A program made the position numbers and the translations under genes. A stretch of DNA of 41,102 nucleotides from Chryseobacterium gleum (lineage in GTDB: Bacteria > Bacteroidota > Bacteroidia > Flavobacteriales_D > Crocinitomicaceae): positions 1 to 41,102 of the forward strand of contig CAMDFN010000022.1 of assembly GCA_945897565.1 (NCBI GenBank), in the 5' to 3' direction. Below are positions 31,644 through 40,590 of the stretch, one piece after another. Within the stretch, counting starts at the first letter, position 1; every line of letters starts with the position of its first letter. Under the pieces are notes generated by a model that saw only the letters and a program-made list of their open reading frames with translations, was not told the DNA's origin and did not search any database.

Positions 31644-32630
31644 TTAAAAGCTGTTTCTGCGCAGGTAAGAAGTATCGACTAATGCACTAAAAAAATCGAG
31701 GAGTTGCTGTTTTTCTTTGCTGCTCAGCTCGAATTGTTTGATTTGCTTGTCTTGTAGCGGGTGTCCGGCGCCTCCATTTTGGTAATGCGCAACAACCGCT
31801 GATAGGTTCTGAAGACTTCCGTCGTGCATGTAAGGGTAAGTTAATGGCAAATTGCGCAAGGAAGGAACTTTGAATTTGCCGATGTCTAGGGAGTCGTGGT
31901 GAATGCGAAAACGTCCTTGGTCATTTTTACCTTCGTAGCTGGCATACAAACCATTGTTAGCCGCTTCGTACGTCGTGAAATAAGGCGCCGGATGACATTT
32001 TGTGCAATATAATTCTTCTGAAAAAATGCGCCACCCTGCAAGTTGGTCTTTACTCATTGCCTTTTTGTTGCCGGCCATATATTGGTCAAAAGGCGCATTC
32101 ATGGAAAGTAGGCTGCGCTCAAAAGCAGCTAGGCTGCGCGTGAGTACCCAAGCGTCGAAATCTCGGCCGTAAATGGCTTGAGCCGCAGCTTGGTATGCTG
32201 GAATTTGGCGCAGTTGCTTGATGAGGATTTTCATGTTGTGCCCCATCTCTACAGGTTCTTGAATCGGAACAATTGCTTGTAATTCAAGTGTGGCTAGATG
32301 CGCATCGAACATCGCTGTTTTGAGAAACGCGGCATTGAGAATGCTAGGCGCATTGCGTTCGCTCAACTGGCCGTTGATGCCTTTGCTGTGGGCAAGGTTG
32401 TCGGTGAATGCTTTTTTGGGATCGTGGCAGGTTGCACAAGAAACCGTGCCGTCTAAGGAAAGGCGGGTATCAAAAAAGAGTTGGCGTCCCAACGCGATTT
32501 TCTCAGCGTTTTGAGGATTGTCTGTGGGTGCTGGAACAAGAACCGCAGCGTTTAAATCTTGCGACTGACCGCAGCGCAGTGCCACAAAGCCACTGACAAG
32601 GAGCAGCGCTATGGATAAAAAGCGCAGCAT
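31644..32630 (-). CDS. Di-heme cytochrome c peroxidase family protein, MbnH-like
   Basis: 328 residues. Two heme c sites, C65-ATC-H69 and C209-TKC-H213, in the CcpA/MauG layout (LGRQLFFDTRLSLDG before the first, MHDGSLQNL near the C-terminus). Hydrophobic N-terminal export signal (LSIALLLVSGFVALRC). It directly follows an MbnP-type gene, the standard MbnP-MbnH arrangement; MbnH oxidises a tryptophan in MbnP to kynurenine to build a copper site (family knowledge). The alternative is an ordinary cytochrome c peroxidase that removes H2O2. The gap to the upstream gene is three bases. Confidence 0.87.
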   Translation of the reverse strand: MLRFLSIALLLVSGFVALRCGQSQDLNAAVLVPAPTDNPQNAEKIALGRQLFFDTRLSLDGTVSCATCHDPKKAFTDNLAHSKGINGQLSERNAPSILNAAFLKTAMFDAHLATLELQAIVPIQEPVEMGHNMKILIKQLRQIPAYQAAAQAIYGRDFDAWVLTRSLAAFERSLLSMNAPFDQYMAGNKKAMSKDQLAGWRIFSEELYCTKCHPAPYFTTYEAANNGLYASYEGKNDQGRFRIHHDSLDIGKFKVPSLRNLPLTYPYMHDGSLQNLSAVVAHYQNGGAGHPLQDKQIKQFELSSKEKQQLLDFFSALVDTSYLRRNSF

Positions 32631-32633
32631 CAG

Positions 32634-33608
32634 TTAGGGTTTGACAATGCGAAATACTTGACTCTTCCCGTTGTTCATTTCCACATTGATGAGATAAAGA
32701 CCACTTTGAAGTTGCTCAAGAAGTATGGAGGCGAAGGGCGTATTTGCGTGAATATCTCTTACTTTTTGACCTGTATTTGAAAATACTTGATAGCTTTCAA
32801 TGGATTGATTTTGAAGACCTTGTATAGTAATTTCAGTAGCAGATTGCTTCCAAGAAACCAAAGTAGTTTCATTTTCTCGGAGCTTTGCTGCTGCATCTAG
32901 CGTAAACACTTCTTGTGTGTTTACATTTTGTAAAATGCTGAGATTGAGACCTGTTTCGCCATGAAGCACGCCTACACTCGAGAGTGGCATTTGGTTGAGC
33001 CAGCGATCAATATGGCAGTTGTAATGAAGGTCAATTTGATTGCCGCTTGTTGTTTGTATAGCAGGTAGCGTGAGGCTTTGTTGGTTGTTGTTGCCAAGAT
33101 TGTGCAATTCGTAGTAGGCATTTGGAACGCCGTCGTTGTTGCTGTCTGCTTTGCCGCTGGCGATCATGTGCATGTAGCCAAAAGACCAACCCCAATACAT
33201 GGATGGGCTCTGAAAACTTAGCGGATGAGTTTCTGGGTAAGTAGAAATGTCTTGAGCGAGCGCACCGGCTTGGATGTTGTAGCGTTTGGGAACACCTATT
33301 GTAAAAAGAATGGAATCAATTTGGTTGAGCGCAAGGTAACCCAAGTAAAGGCTATTTTGGCTGGGCGTCACCAACCAGATGTCGGTGAGCAGGTGGGTTT
33401 GCTGCCCGTTGTCGTGGAAAATAAGGACATCGGATAAATAATAATTGAAATCTTGAATTTCAACAGCGATGCCATCATTTCCGATAAAGGTTTGGTTGAG
33501 TGCGAATGGTTGAGTGCCAAACACGGGTTTTAGATGCAAGAAAATATTTTTTTGGGACCAACTGAAAAGCGAGGTGAAAAAGAGGAGGGTGAAGCATACA
33601 ATTCTCAT
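32634..33608 (-). CDS. MbnP-like copper-binding protein with T9SS sorting domain
   Basis: 324 residues: signal peptide (MRIVCFTLLFFTSLFSWSQ), an MbnP-type domain (about 20-230: FNYYLSDVLIF, LGYLALNQIDSILFTIGVP, MYWGWSFGYMHMIASG) and a T9SS-like C-terminal domain (about 245-324: SYQVFSNTGQKV...LLEQLQSGLYLINVEMNNGK). The Trp-rich MYWGWSFGY is where the modified tryptophan of MbnP would lie. Four-base overlap (ATGA) with the methyltransferase upstream. The sorting domain suggests cell-surface export, unlike the periplasmic MbnP proteins described. Confidence 0.85.
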   Translation of the reverse strand: MRIVCFTLLFFTSLFSWSQKNIFLHLKPVFGTQPFALNQTFIGNDGIAVEIQDFNYYLSDVLIFHDNGQQTHLLTDIWLVTPSQNSLYLGYLALNQIDSILFTIGVPKRYNIQAGALAQDISTYPETHPLSFQSPSMYWGWSFGYMHMIASGKADSNNDGVPNAYYELHNLGNNNQQSLTLPAIQTTSGNQIDLHYNCHIDRWLNQMPLSSVGVLHGETGLNLSILQNVNTQEVFTLDAAAKLRENETTLVSWKQSATEITIQGLQNQSIESYQVFSNTGQKVRDIHANTPFASILLEQLQSGLYLINVEMNNGKSQVFRIVKP

Positions 33609-34384
33609 ATTTGCGGCTTTTTAAAGATATATAAGACCTCATTTTTCATGAGTCGGAAGCGTTCAATTTCTTCTTGAGAGTAGTGACTATTTAGATCAAA
33701 AGGACTTGTTTGAAAACCCACGCGTTCTAGATAGGAAGGGTAGTCTTTTCCAAATAAACGCACGTGGTCTTTTTGCCAATAATGTTTTTCGCGGTCTGCT
33801 TCTGTTAGAATGGAGGGGTCTTCGTAGGTGGTGTCTCGGGTAAAATCTTGCGGAACTTGCATGATGGCCCAACCCCCGGGCTTAAGCACTCTGAAGAGTT
33901 CTGACATGCATTGGATGGGGTCTTGAACGTGTTCCATGACGTGGTTACAAAACACGACGTCAAAACGGTCGTTTTCGAGCGGAATTTGGTGGAGGTCAAA
34001 ATGCAGATCGGCGATTGGCGAAATGAGATCTGCGGTAAGGTAATGGAGGTTTTTTTGCGACTTGAAGCGATCGAGGAAGCACTGCTCTGGCGCCATGTGC
34101 AAGACCGAAAGCTCGGGTTGTGTGAAGAACGTGCTGTGATTTCTGAGGTAGAGCCACATGAGGCGATGGCGCTCAAGGGTGAGGTCATAGGGGCAAAGAA
34201 CGTTGTCGCGGTGGGCTACAGCTGAGCCGTATGAAAGAAACTTTGAGAAGGATTTGTCGCAGACAGGGCAATGAACGGTGTTACCTTTGTATAGTGTAGG
34301 CGCAAAAAGTCTAAAAATATAACTGAGCCGAATAAGTAGCGGACGCGGTAAGGTATTGAGGAGATATTTATAAAGTTTCTTCAC
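33605..34384 (-). CDS. Class I SAM-dependent methyltransferase with zinc-ribbon N-terminus
   Basis: 259 residues from a GTG start. C39-PVC-D and a later CPYD suggest a small zinc ribbon; then a methyltransferase core with LHMAPE (motif I variant), a loop FDVVFCNHVMEHVQDP and VLKPGGW. Substrate unknown; relatives modify surface sugars or lipids. Its end overlaps the MbnP start, so it leads the MbnP/MbnH operon although no functional link is obvious. Confidence 0.85.
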   Translation of the reverse strand: MKKLYKYLLNTLPRPLLIRLSYIFRLFAPTLYKGNTVHCPVCDKSFSKFLSYGSAVAHRDNVLCPYDLTLERHRLMWLYLRNHSTFFTQPELSVLHMAPEQCFLDRFKSQKNLHYLTADLISPIADLHFDLHQIPLENDRFDVVFCNHVMEHVQDPIQCMSELFRVLKPGGWAIMQVPQDFTRDTTYEDPSILTEADREKHYWQKDHVRLFGKDYPSYLERVGFQTSPFDLNSHYSQEEIERFRLMKNEVLYIFKKPQI

Positions 34385-34388
34385 TTTT

Positions 34389-34396
34389 CAAAGTTA
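34389..34396 (-). promoter_or_regulatory. Promoter -7 box of the methyltransferase/MbnPH operon
   Basis: Minus-strand TAACTTTG, four bases before the GTG at 34384; a nearly leaderless message is implied. Confidence 0.45.
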
Positions 34397-34419
34397 ACCT
34401 TTTCAATAGAGAATATCGC

Positions 34420-34427
34420 TAATTTTG
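34420..34427 (+). promoter_or_regulatory. ptrB promoter -7 box
   Basis: TAATTTTG, 14 bases before ATG 34442. It lies back-to-back with the methyltransferase box. Confidence 0.45.
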
Positions 34428-34441
34428 TCAGAAATCCTGTC

Positions 34442-36532
34442 ATGAAACTGCCACTCATTTTTACTAGTCTTTTTTTGATTATGCAAGACCAAATCATTGC
34501 CCAAGAACCAGTTGCACCTCGTAAAGACCAAATTTTAGAAAAACATGGTCACCAGCGCCAAGACCCCTACTACTGGATGCGCGAACGCGATACGCAGCCC
34601 GTTCTAGACTACTTGCGCGCAGAGAACACTTACGCGGCTGCTTATTTCAAGGCTTTAGATCCGCTTGTCAATACCTTACTTGCCGAATTTGAACAGCGCA
34701 TTGACCCCAACGAAACAAGTGCGCCTTTCATTTTGAATGGTTATCAGTATCAAACGCGCAATGTAGCAGGCCTAGACTACCAGCAAATTTTTCGCTACGA
34801 GCTAGATGGCAAAGCAGTTTTGTTTTTCGATGAAAACGAGCGTGCGAAAGGCAAGTCTTTTTATGAATTGGCCAGTTGGGCGCCGTCGCCCAATAATGAG
34901 TTATTAGCCGTTTGCGAAGATTTCAAAGGCCGCCGTAAATATGAAATTCGTTTTCGAACAAATGGCAAATATCTCAAAGATGTGCTCACCGAAACAAGTG
35001 GTGGCTTGGTTTGGGCCAACGACAACAAAACAGTTTATTACTCCAAAAAAGACCCTGAAACCCTTCGCGAATATTTGATTTTTCGCCACACCATCGGTAC
35101 GCCACAAAGTACTGATGAGCTGATCTACGAAGAAAAAGACGACAAATTCAGTGTGGGTATCGGTAAAACTTTGACAGGAAAATACATTCAAATCTATAGT
35201 TATAGTTCCACCACTTCTGAGGTCTTGCTGCTAGATGCAGATCAAGCGAAAGCTGTGCCTCAAGTTTTTCTTGCGCGAAAAGCTGGTCATATTTACGAGG
35301 TAGAGCACCATGAAAATGGCTTTTATATTTTGAGCAATGACAACGCCATTAACAACCGAGTGCTTTTCAGTCGTCAAATTCCTTCCGACATCCTATCTTG
35401 TACTGAAATAGTACCCCATGATTCAAAAGTTCTTCTTGAAGGATTAAGTGTTTTCAAAGATTATCTCTTGATTGAGGAACGAAATAATGGTTTGCTCAAA
35501 CTCAAGTTAAAAGGAGTCGAAGACGGCAAGGAAAGTTATATTGCTGTAGACGGCGAAACATATTACCTAGGATTGGCCATGAACGACGACTACGCTGCAA
35601 CTAAATTGTATTACGTCTATAATTCCATGACCACGCCTTCAAGGGTTTATACCTATGATTTAAAAAGCGCTAGTCAAGAAATATTCTTTGAGAAAAAGCT
35701 CAAAGACCCTCAGTTTAGTCCAGACAACTATGTTTCTGAGCGCGTTTGGGCCACTGCCAATGACGGCACACAAATTCCCGTCAGTATTGTCTACAAAAAA
35801 GGAACAGATTTATCGAAAGCTCCTTTAATGCTTTATGCTTATGGCTCTTATGGCTATACGCTTCCAGATATTTTTAGCCCAACGCGCCTTTCTTTGCTCG
35901 ATCGTGGTTTTGTGTTTGCTACTGCGCATATTCGCGGCTGTAAATATTTAGGAGAAGATTGGTATCAGAACGGCAAGTTTGATAAGAAAACCAACACCTT
36001 CACTGACTTCATCAACGCAGCAGAATTTCTTGGTCATATGGGTTATTGTGACCCCGCTCATATTTATGCCAACGGCGGCAGCGCAGGTGGTTTATTAATG
36101 GGTGCTATTTCCAATATGGCGCCCTACCTTTTCAAAGGAATTGTTTCCGAAGTACCGTTTGTAGACGTCGTGACCACAATGCTAGATGAGAGCATTCCAC
36201 TCACTACGAGTGAATACGAAGAATGGGGCAATCCGTCCGACCCACATTACTACTATTATTTGTTGAAATATTCTCCTTATGACAACCTGCATGCAATGGA
36301 TTATCCAGCGATGTACGTGACGTCGGGTTATCACGATTCTCAAGTACAATATTGGGAGCCCGCAAAATACGTAGCCAAACTCAGGGCACTGCGCACAAAC
36401 AAGGAAGCACTTATTTTTGAGTGCAACATGGATGCGGGCCATGGTGGCGGTTCAGGCCGCAGTGTAGAACGCTTAGAGCGCGCAAAAGTATTGGCATTTA
36501 TCATTGGGCTTGAGCAAGGTATTACACATTAG
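34442..36532 (+). CDS. ptrB: Oligopeptidase B-like S9A serine peptidase
   Basis: 696 residues: N-terminal signal (MKLPLIFTSLFLIMQDQIIAQ), seven-bladed propeller (about 70-410), C-terminal alpha/beta-hydrolase domain with Ser in GGSAGG, Asp in SGYHDSQV and His in DAGHGGG. Length is typical. The usual HIRGG of the family reads HIRGCKYLGEDWY here. Such enzymes cut peptides after Arg or Lys; an export signal suggests a periplasmic role in peptide use, alongside the S46 enzyme. The stop overlaps the next gene's TTG start region by 29 bases. Confidence 0.93.
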   Translation: MKLPLIFTSLFLIMQDQIIAQEPVAPRKDQILEKHGHQRQDPYYWMRERDTQPVLDYLRAENTYAAAYFKALDPLVNTLLAEFEQRIDPNETSAPFILNGYQYQTRNVAGLDYQQIFRYELDGKAVLFFDENERAKGKSFYELASWAPSPNNELLAVCEDFKGRRKYEIRFRTNGKYLKDVLTETSGGLVWANDNKTVYYSKKDPETLREYLIFRHTIGTPQSTDELIYEEKDDKFSVGIGKTLTGKYIQIYSYSSTTSEVLLLDADQAKAVPQVFLARKAGHIYEVEHHENGFYILSNDNAINNRVLFSRQIPSDILSCTEIVPHDSKVLLEGLSVFKDYLLIEERNNGLLKLKLKGVEDGKESYIAVDGETYYLGLAMNDDYAATKLYYVYNSMTTPSRVYTYDLKSASQEIFFEKKLKDPQFSPDNYVSERVWATANDGTQIPVSIVYKKGTDLSKAPLMLYAYGSYGYTLPDIFSPTRLSLLDRGFVFATAHIRGCKYLGEDWYQNGKFDKKTNTFTDFINAAEFLGHMGYCDPAHIYANGGSAGGLLMGAISNMAPYLFKGIVSEVPFVDVVTTMLDESIPLTTSEYEEWGNPSDPHYYYYLLKYSPYDNLHAMDYPAMYVTSGYHDSQVQYWEPAKYVAKLRALRTNKEALIFECNMDAGHGGGSGRSVERLERAKVLAFIIGLEQGITH

Positions 36533-37466
36533 TTGTTGTCTCTTTTTATGGAGCTCGGTTTCCTTGGCCCAACAGGCCGCCCTGGAGAGTTTTCGGCAAA
36601 GGCCAGTGATGTATGCCGATCTAGGCTACAACGTCAATCCATTTCGCATCACTTATCCCTTGAGTGCTCAAACGACAGCGCTCGCTTATAAAAATAATTT
36701 CAGTCCGTTTTTAGGGCTAGGTTTTGCCTACAAATGGTTCCATTTGCGCATAGGGTTTCCGGTAATTGGAAATTTGCGCCCAAACAATAAGTTTGGCAAG
36801 ACCACACAATACAACTTCGCTTATGATTTTACGTATAAGCGCGTCTGGTACGATTTAGAATTCAAATCTACTTTTGGTTATGCACTCAAGCAACCAAAAG
36901 CCATTTTGCCCGATGCTTATGCACTCAATGTGATGGCAAATGCGTGGTATTTTCGCAATGCCGATTTTCAGATGAATGGACTTTTGGGTAAGCGCGCCCA
37001 CTATAATACCCAGATTCTTACTTGGTACTTGAAGGGAACACTCAACTATTTTGGTTCGGGCAATCAATCGGGTAGCTTGGTTCCAAGTGCTTTTCAAAAT
37101 TCCAGCAATCCGTTTACAACGCTAACCCACCTCAAAGCGTTTGACTTTGGCGCAACGCCTGGCATCGCTTATGTCAATCGCAAAAAGAACTGGCAAATTG
37201 GCGGTTGGGTTGGCGTGGGGCCGGTGCTACAATTCAAGGAATACGAAACAGCAGCTTTTTCCAAGATCAAAATAGGACTCGCCCCGCGTTACGATGTAAG
37301 GTTAATGGGCGGCTATTCTTCCGATGAAAAATTCTTCTTTTTGGTGAGTGATTTTGACAACAAGAGCATTCATTTTGATGACTTCAAATACCGCCAAATT
37401 TATTTTGCCCTTAAGTTTGTTGCGGGTTATCGTTTTAGAGAAAAAGAAAAAATAGCGCCTAATTAA
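36504..37466 (+). CDS. DUF4421 family outer-membrane protein
   Basis: 320 residues with a TTG start; this is the only start that keeps the signal peptide (SKVLHISCCLFLWSSVSLAQQ). Matches the DUF4421 pattern (YADLGYNVNPFRITYPL, ...LGLGFAYKWFHLRIGFP) and reads as beta-barrel strands to the end (YFALKFVAGYRFREKE). Function unknown. It overlaps ptrB by 29 bases and so is co-transcribed. Its last eight bases overlap the convergent GH16 gene. Confidence 0.75.
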   Translation: MGLSKVLHISCCLFLWSSVSLAQQAALESFRQRPVMYADLGYNVNPFRITYPLSAQTTALAYKNNFSPFLGLGFAYKWFHLRIGFPVIGNLRPNNKFGKTTQYNFAYDFTYKRVWYDLEFKSTFGYALKQPKAILPDAYALNVMANAWYFRNADFQMNGLLGKRAHYNTQILTWYLKGTLNYFGSGNQSGSLVPSAFQNSSNPFTTLTHLKAFDFGATPGIAYVNRKKNWQIGGWVGVGPVLQFKEYETAAFSKIKIGLAPRYDVRLMGGYSSDEKFFFLVSDFDNKSIHFDDFKYRQIYFALKFVAGYRFREKEKIAPN

Positions 37467-38697
37467 ATGGGAAATACGAAGTGGTTTTTCCACCGTAAGT
37501 AATGCGCAATTCGATGTTTCTCGGCGCGTCTTTTAATTGAATAGAAATATCTTTTCCGAGTATATTTTCACCTTGTAAGAATGCAATTTCCGATACAAAT
37601 TTTGTTTGTTCAATTCCCTTTACCCAAGTGCTAACTTGAACTTCCCCATTGCCATTGACCTGAACCAAGTAATGATCTTTGGAAACGGGTATGAGGCTCA
37701 CAAAACCCAGTTCTTTTTGCAGTTCTTTTTTAGGGTAAATGAGCGGTACTTTCTTTTTGAGCACTTCTTTTTTGACGGGAATCCAGCCCTTTTCTCGGAG
37801 GTCAATTTGAGGAAACCCGTTCATTTTTTGTGCGGCGTTTGGCTCCAATTTCCAAACCCTGACGTAGTCTACTTGATAATCTGCAGGGAATTTAGTTTTG
37901 GCATCGGGTCCTGGATTAAAAGGGTAGTTGTCTCTGGCTACTGCTAAATTGACAATCACATTCATGGGCGTAGCAAAGTCACCGGCAAAATGCGAGACGG
38001 GTACACCATTCACAAAATACGTAAGTGAATTAGGCAACCATACGCCTGAGTATATAATGGTGTCATTTGCGATGGGCGTTTTCATTTTTATCCACCCGCC
38101 CCAGTCTTTTTTGATGCCAACACCGTTTTTAATGAAGTCTTTTCGCTCAGGTAAATGGATGTCGACATGCACATCGTTGCGGCGCTCTCCCTTACATTCC
38201 ATAATGTCGATTTCGTCTTTGCCATTCTGACCAAAAAGCCAAAAAGCTGGCCACAAACCTTTGCCCGATGGCACTACTGCACGGCATTCAAAATATCCGT
38301 AGCGAAAGGTATCGATACTCCAAAGACAAGAAGTGAGGTAATCGAGGTAAACCGAATCGTTTTTGACATCTACATTGAGCTCCTTTGCTTGCTGTTGGTT
38401 GATCATCCAGTTGGGAACCGCCGTTTTTTGTCCAAATTCTTTAGCGCCTAAATGCAGCATGCCATTTTTTTGGGTGAGCATTTCGGGCACGGCCCATTGG
38501 CTTTGATCGAGCAATAAGCCTCCCCAAGGATAGCGCGGATACCATTTGCTTTCATCTACTTTTTGCCCACTGAACTCATCGCCAAAATGGTAATGCCATT
38601 GTAGGACAGTATCGGTCTTGAATTGGAAAAGTGCTGGCCGGAGTTGTGCATGAACACCGCAATTCAGAAGAAAAAAAAGGATGAGCAGTATTTTCAT
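37459..38697 (-). CDS. GH16 beta-glucanase (laminarinase-like)
   Basis: 412 residues: signal peptide (MKILLILFFLLNCGVHAQ), a GH16 beta-jelly roll (about 30-290) with catalytic E162-IDIM-E167 (nucleophile and acid/base flanking D164), then a C-terminal beta domain (about 320-412) without a T9SS signature. The substrate is probably beta-1,3-glucan or a related glycan; the exact subfamily is not certain. The catalytic motif is complete. Confidence 0.9.
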   Translation of the reverse strand: MKILLILFFLLNCGVHAQLRPALFQFKTDTVLQWHYHFGDEFSGQKVDESKWYPRYPWGGLLLDQSQWAVPEMLTQKNGMLHLGAKEFGQKTAVPNWMINQQQAKELNVDVKNDSVYLDYLTSCLWSIDTFRYGYFECRAVVPSGKGLWPAFWLFGQNGKDEIDIMECKGERRNDVHVDIHLPERKDFIKNGVGIKKDWGGWIKMKTPIANDTIIYSGVWLPNSLTYFVNGVPVSHFAGDFATPMNVIVNLAVARDNYPFNPGPDAKTKFPADYQVDYVRVWKLEPNAAQKMNGFPQIDLREKGWIPVKKEVLKKKVPLIYPKKELQKELGFVSLIPVSKDHYLVQVNGNGEVQVSTWVKGIEQTKFVSEIAFLQGENILGKDISIQLKDAPRNIELRITYGGKTTSYFPFN

Positions 38698-38732
38698 AGG
38701 AAATGTAGTGTCTCAAAAAAGAAATTATTTAT

Positions 38733-38772
38733 CATCAATTCATCAATTCATCAATTCATCAATTCATCAATA
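38733..38772 (+). repeat. 8-bp tandem repeat (CATCAATT)x4 plus CATCAATA
   Basis: Five 8-bp units between the GH16 start region and the end of the aldehyde dehydrogenase; the last unit includes the dehydrogenase stop codon. A slippage-prone microsatellite. Confidence 0.9.
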
Positions 38773-40209
38773 TTTGATAAACACATTTTTGGCTTCGGTG
38801 AAGAATCGCAGGGCTTCCCAGCCGCCTTCGCGGCCCACACCTGAGGCTTTCACACCGCCAAACGGCGTGCGCAAGTCGCGTACCAACCAAGCATTGACCC
38901 AAACGATGCCGGCTTCTACTTTGTCGGCTACGCGATGGGCGCGCTTGAGGTCGGTGGTCCAGACGGTAGCGGCAAGGCCGTATTGGGTGGAGTTGGCCAT
39001 GGTGAGTGCTTCTTCTTCGGTATCGAACGGTGTGATAGTCACTACTGGCCCAAAGATTTCTTCTTGGTTGGTGCGGCAGTTGTAGTGCAAACCTTCAATA
39101 ATGGTGGGCTCAATATAATAACCTTCAGCATGGGCGCCGTCTAAAATTTTGCGCTTTCCGCCGCACAAAATGGTGCCGCCCTCTTCTTTGGCCAACGCGA
39201 TGTAGCTCAAGATTTTTTCCATGTGTGGTTTTGACACTATGGCCCCAAGCTTGGCTTCGGGGTCTTCGGGGAACGATACTTTACTTTTGGAGACCGCCGC
39301 TACAAATGCTTCTTTGAAAGGCTCGTAGATGGAACGCTCGATGAAAATACGAGAGCCACAGAGGCAAATTTGGCCTTGGTTGGCAAAAGAAGAGCGAATG
39401 GTAGTGCTGAGTGCGTCTTTGAAATCGCAGTCGGCAAAAATGATATTGGGGTTCTTGCCGCCGAGTTCAAGAGATAGTTTTTTGAACATGGGCCCAGCGG
39501 TTTGCGCGATGTATTCGCCTGTTTTGGTGCCGCCAGTAAAAGAAATGGCTTTGATTTTTGGGTGTTTCACAATGGCATCTCCAACGCTGGGGCCGGTGCC
39601 GTGTAAAATATTGAGTACGCCGTCGGGCATGCCAGCTTCTTTGGCAATTTTACCCAGCATATAGGCTGTGTATGGCGTTACTTCTGATGGTTTGGCCACC
39701 ACGCAATTACCTGCGGCCAGCGCCGGCGCAATTTTCCAAGAGAAAAGGTAAAGCGGCAAGTTCCAGGGAGATATACAGCCCACCACACCAATAGGTTTGC
39801 GGGTTGTGTAGTTGAGGCCCACGCCCTCCATATGATGCGACTCAGAAGCAAAATGCTCAATGGCTGTTGCAAAGAAATGAAAATTGGATACCGCTCTAGG
39901 GATATCCACATGCTGGGCAAGACTCAAGGGTTTGCCGTTGTCTTTGGATTCTGCCGCTACAAAAGCATCCATATTGGCATCAATACCTTCGGATAACTTG
40001 CGCAGAATGGCTGCCCGCCCTTCTATCCCCATTGTAGACCACGCAGGGAAAGCCGCCTCAGCGGCCAAAACAGATTGCTCGACGTCGTGGGCGTCGGAAT
40101 CGGGTATCAAAGAATAGACTTGGCCGGTGGCAGGCTCGTAGTTGTCTAGGTAGCGGCCGTTGTGCGGTGCGACGTATTGGCCGTTGATGAAATTGCTCAA
40201 TTTTTCCAT
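38767..40209 (-). CDS. Aldehyde dehydrogenase, ALDH8 / semialdehyde dehydrogenase type
   Basis: 480 residues from ATG 40209 (MEKLSNFINGQYVAP); the frame opens further upstream but those residues do not fit the family and cross the promoter. NAD-binding FTGGTKTGE, E248 (LELGGKNP) and catalytic C282 in NQGQICLCGSR. The CLC form is shared with 2-aminomuconate and 2-hydroxymuconate semialdehyde dehydrogenases, so a role in kynurenine/tryptophan or aromatic breakdown is possible. No partner genes are nearby, so this is uncertain. Confidence 0.92.
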   Translation of the reverse strand: MEKLSNFINGQYVAPHNGRYLDNYEPATGQVYSLIPDSDAHDVEQSVLAAEAAFPAWSTMGIEGRAAILRKLSEGIDANMDAFVAAESKDNGKPLSLAQHVDIPRAVSNFHFFATAIEHFASESHHMEGVGLNYTTRKPIGVVGCISPWNLPLYLFSWKIAPALAAGNCVVAKPSEVTPYTAYMLGKIAKEAGMPDGVLNILHGTGPSVGDAIVKHPKIKAISFTGGTKTGEYIAQTAGPMFKKLSLELGGKNPNIIFADCDFKDALSTTIRSSFANQGQICLCGSRIFIERSIYEPFKEAFVAAVSKSKVSFPEDPEAKLGAIVSKPHMEKILSYIALAKEEGGTILCGGKRKILDGAHAEGYYIEPTIIEGLHYNCRTNQEEIFGPVVTITPFDTEEEALTMANSTQYGLAATVWTTDLKRAHRVADKVEAGIVWVNAWLVRDLRTPFGGVKASGVGREGGWEALRFFTEAKNVFIKY

Positions 40210-40215
40210 ACAACA

Positions 40216-40223
40216 CAAAGGTA
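40216..40223 (-). promoter_or_regulatory. Aldehyde dehydrogenase promoter -7 box
   Basis: Minus-strand TACCTTTG, six bases before ATG 40209. A mirror box for the divergent gene lies 23 bp away. Confidence 0.5.
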
Positions 40224-40246
40224 AGCATATCAACGAGAGGTTTTGA

Positions 40247-40254
40247 TACCTTTG
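40247..40254 (+). promoter_or_regulatory. MazG-like gene promoter -7 box
   Basis: TACCTTTG, four bases before ATG 40259, so the message should start at or next to the ATG. Confidence 0.5.
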
Positions 40255-40258
40255 TAGC

Positions 40259-40588
40259 ATGGAAATCAAAGAAGCACAAGCTCAAGTAGATCACTGGATC
40301 CAAACGCTCGGTGTGCGGTACTTCAACGAACTCACCAATATGGCCGTATTGATGGAGGAAGTTGGTGAGCTCGCGCGCATCATGGCCAGACGCTATGGCG
40401 AACAATCTGAAAAAGAAAGCGATAAGCATAAAGATCTCGGCGACGAAATGGCCGACATCCTTTTTGTGCTTTGCTGCCTGGCCAATCAAACTGGCATAGA
40501 CCTCGATGCTGCCTTACTTAAAAACCTTGAGAAGAAAACGCAGCGCGATGCCACGCGTCATCACGACAACCCAAAATTACAATCATAA
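40259..40588 (+). CDS. MazG-like nucleotide pyrophosphohydrolase
   Basis: 109 residues, all-alpha. Metal-binding acidic residues E33/E34/E37 (LMEEVGELAR) and E63/D66 (GDEMADILFV) match the MazG/RS21-C6 (dCTPase-like) EExxE...ExxD pattern. It probably hydrolyses a non-canonical or excess (d)NTP to NMP and PPi. Three bases (40588 to 40591) separate it from the next gene, so they form an operon. Exact substrate unknown. Confidence 0.88.
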   Translation: MEIKEAQAQVDHWIQTLGVRYFNELTNMAVLMEEVGELARIMARRYGEQSEKESDKHKDLGDEMADILFVLCCLANQTGIDLDAALLKNLEKKTQRDATRHHDNPKLQS

Positions 40589-40590
40589 CC

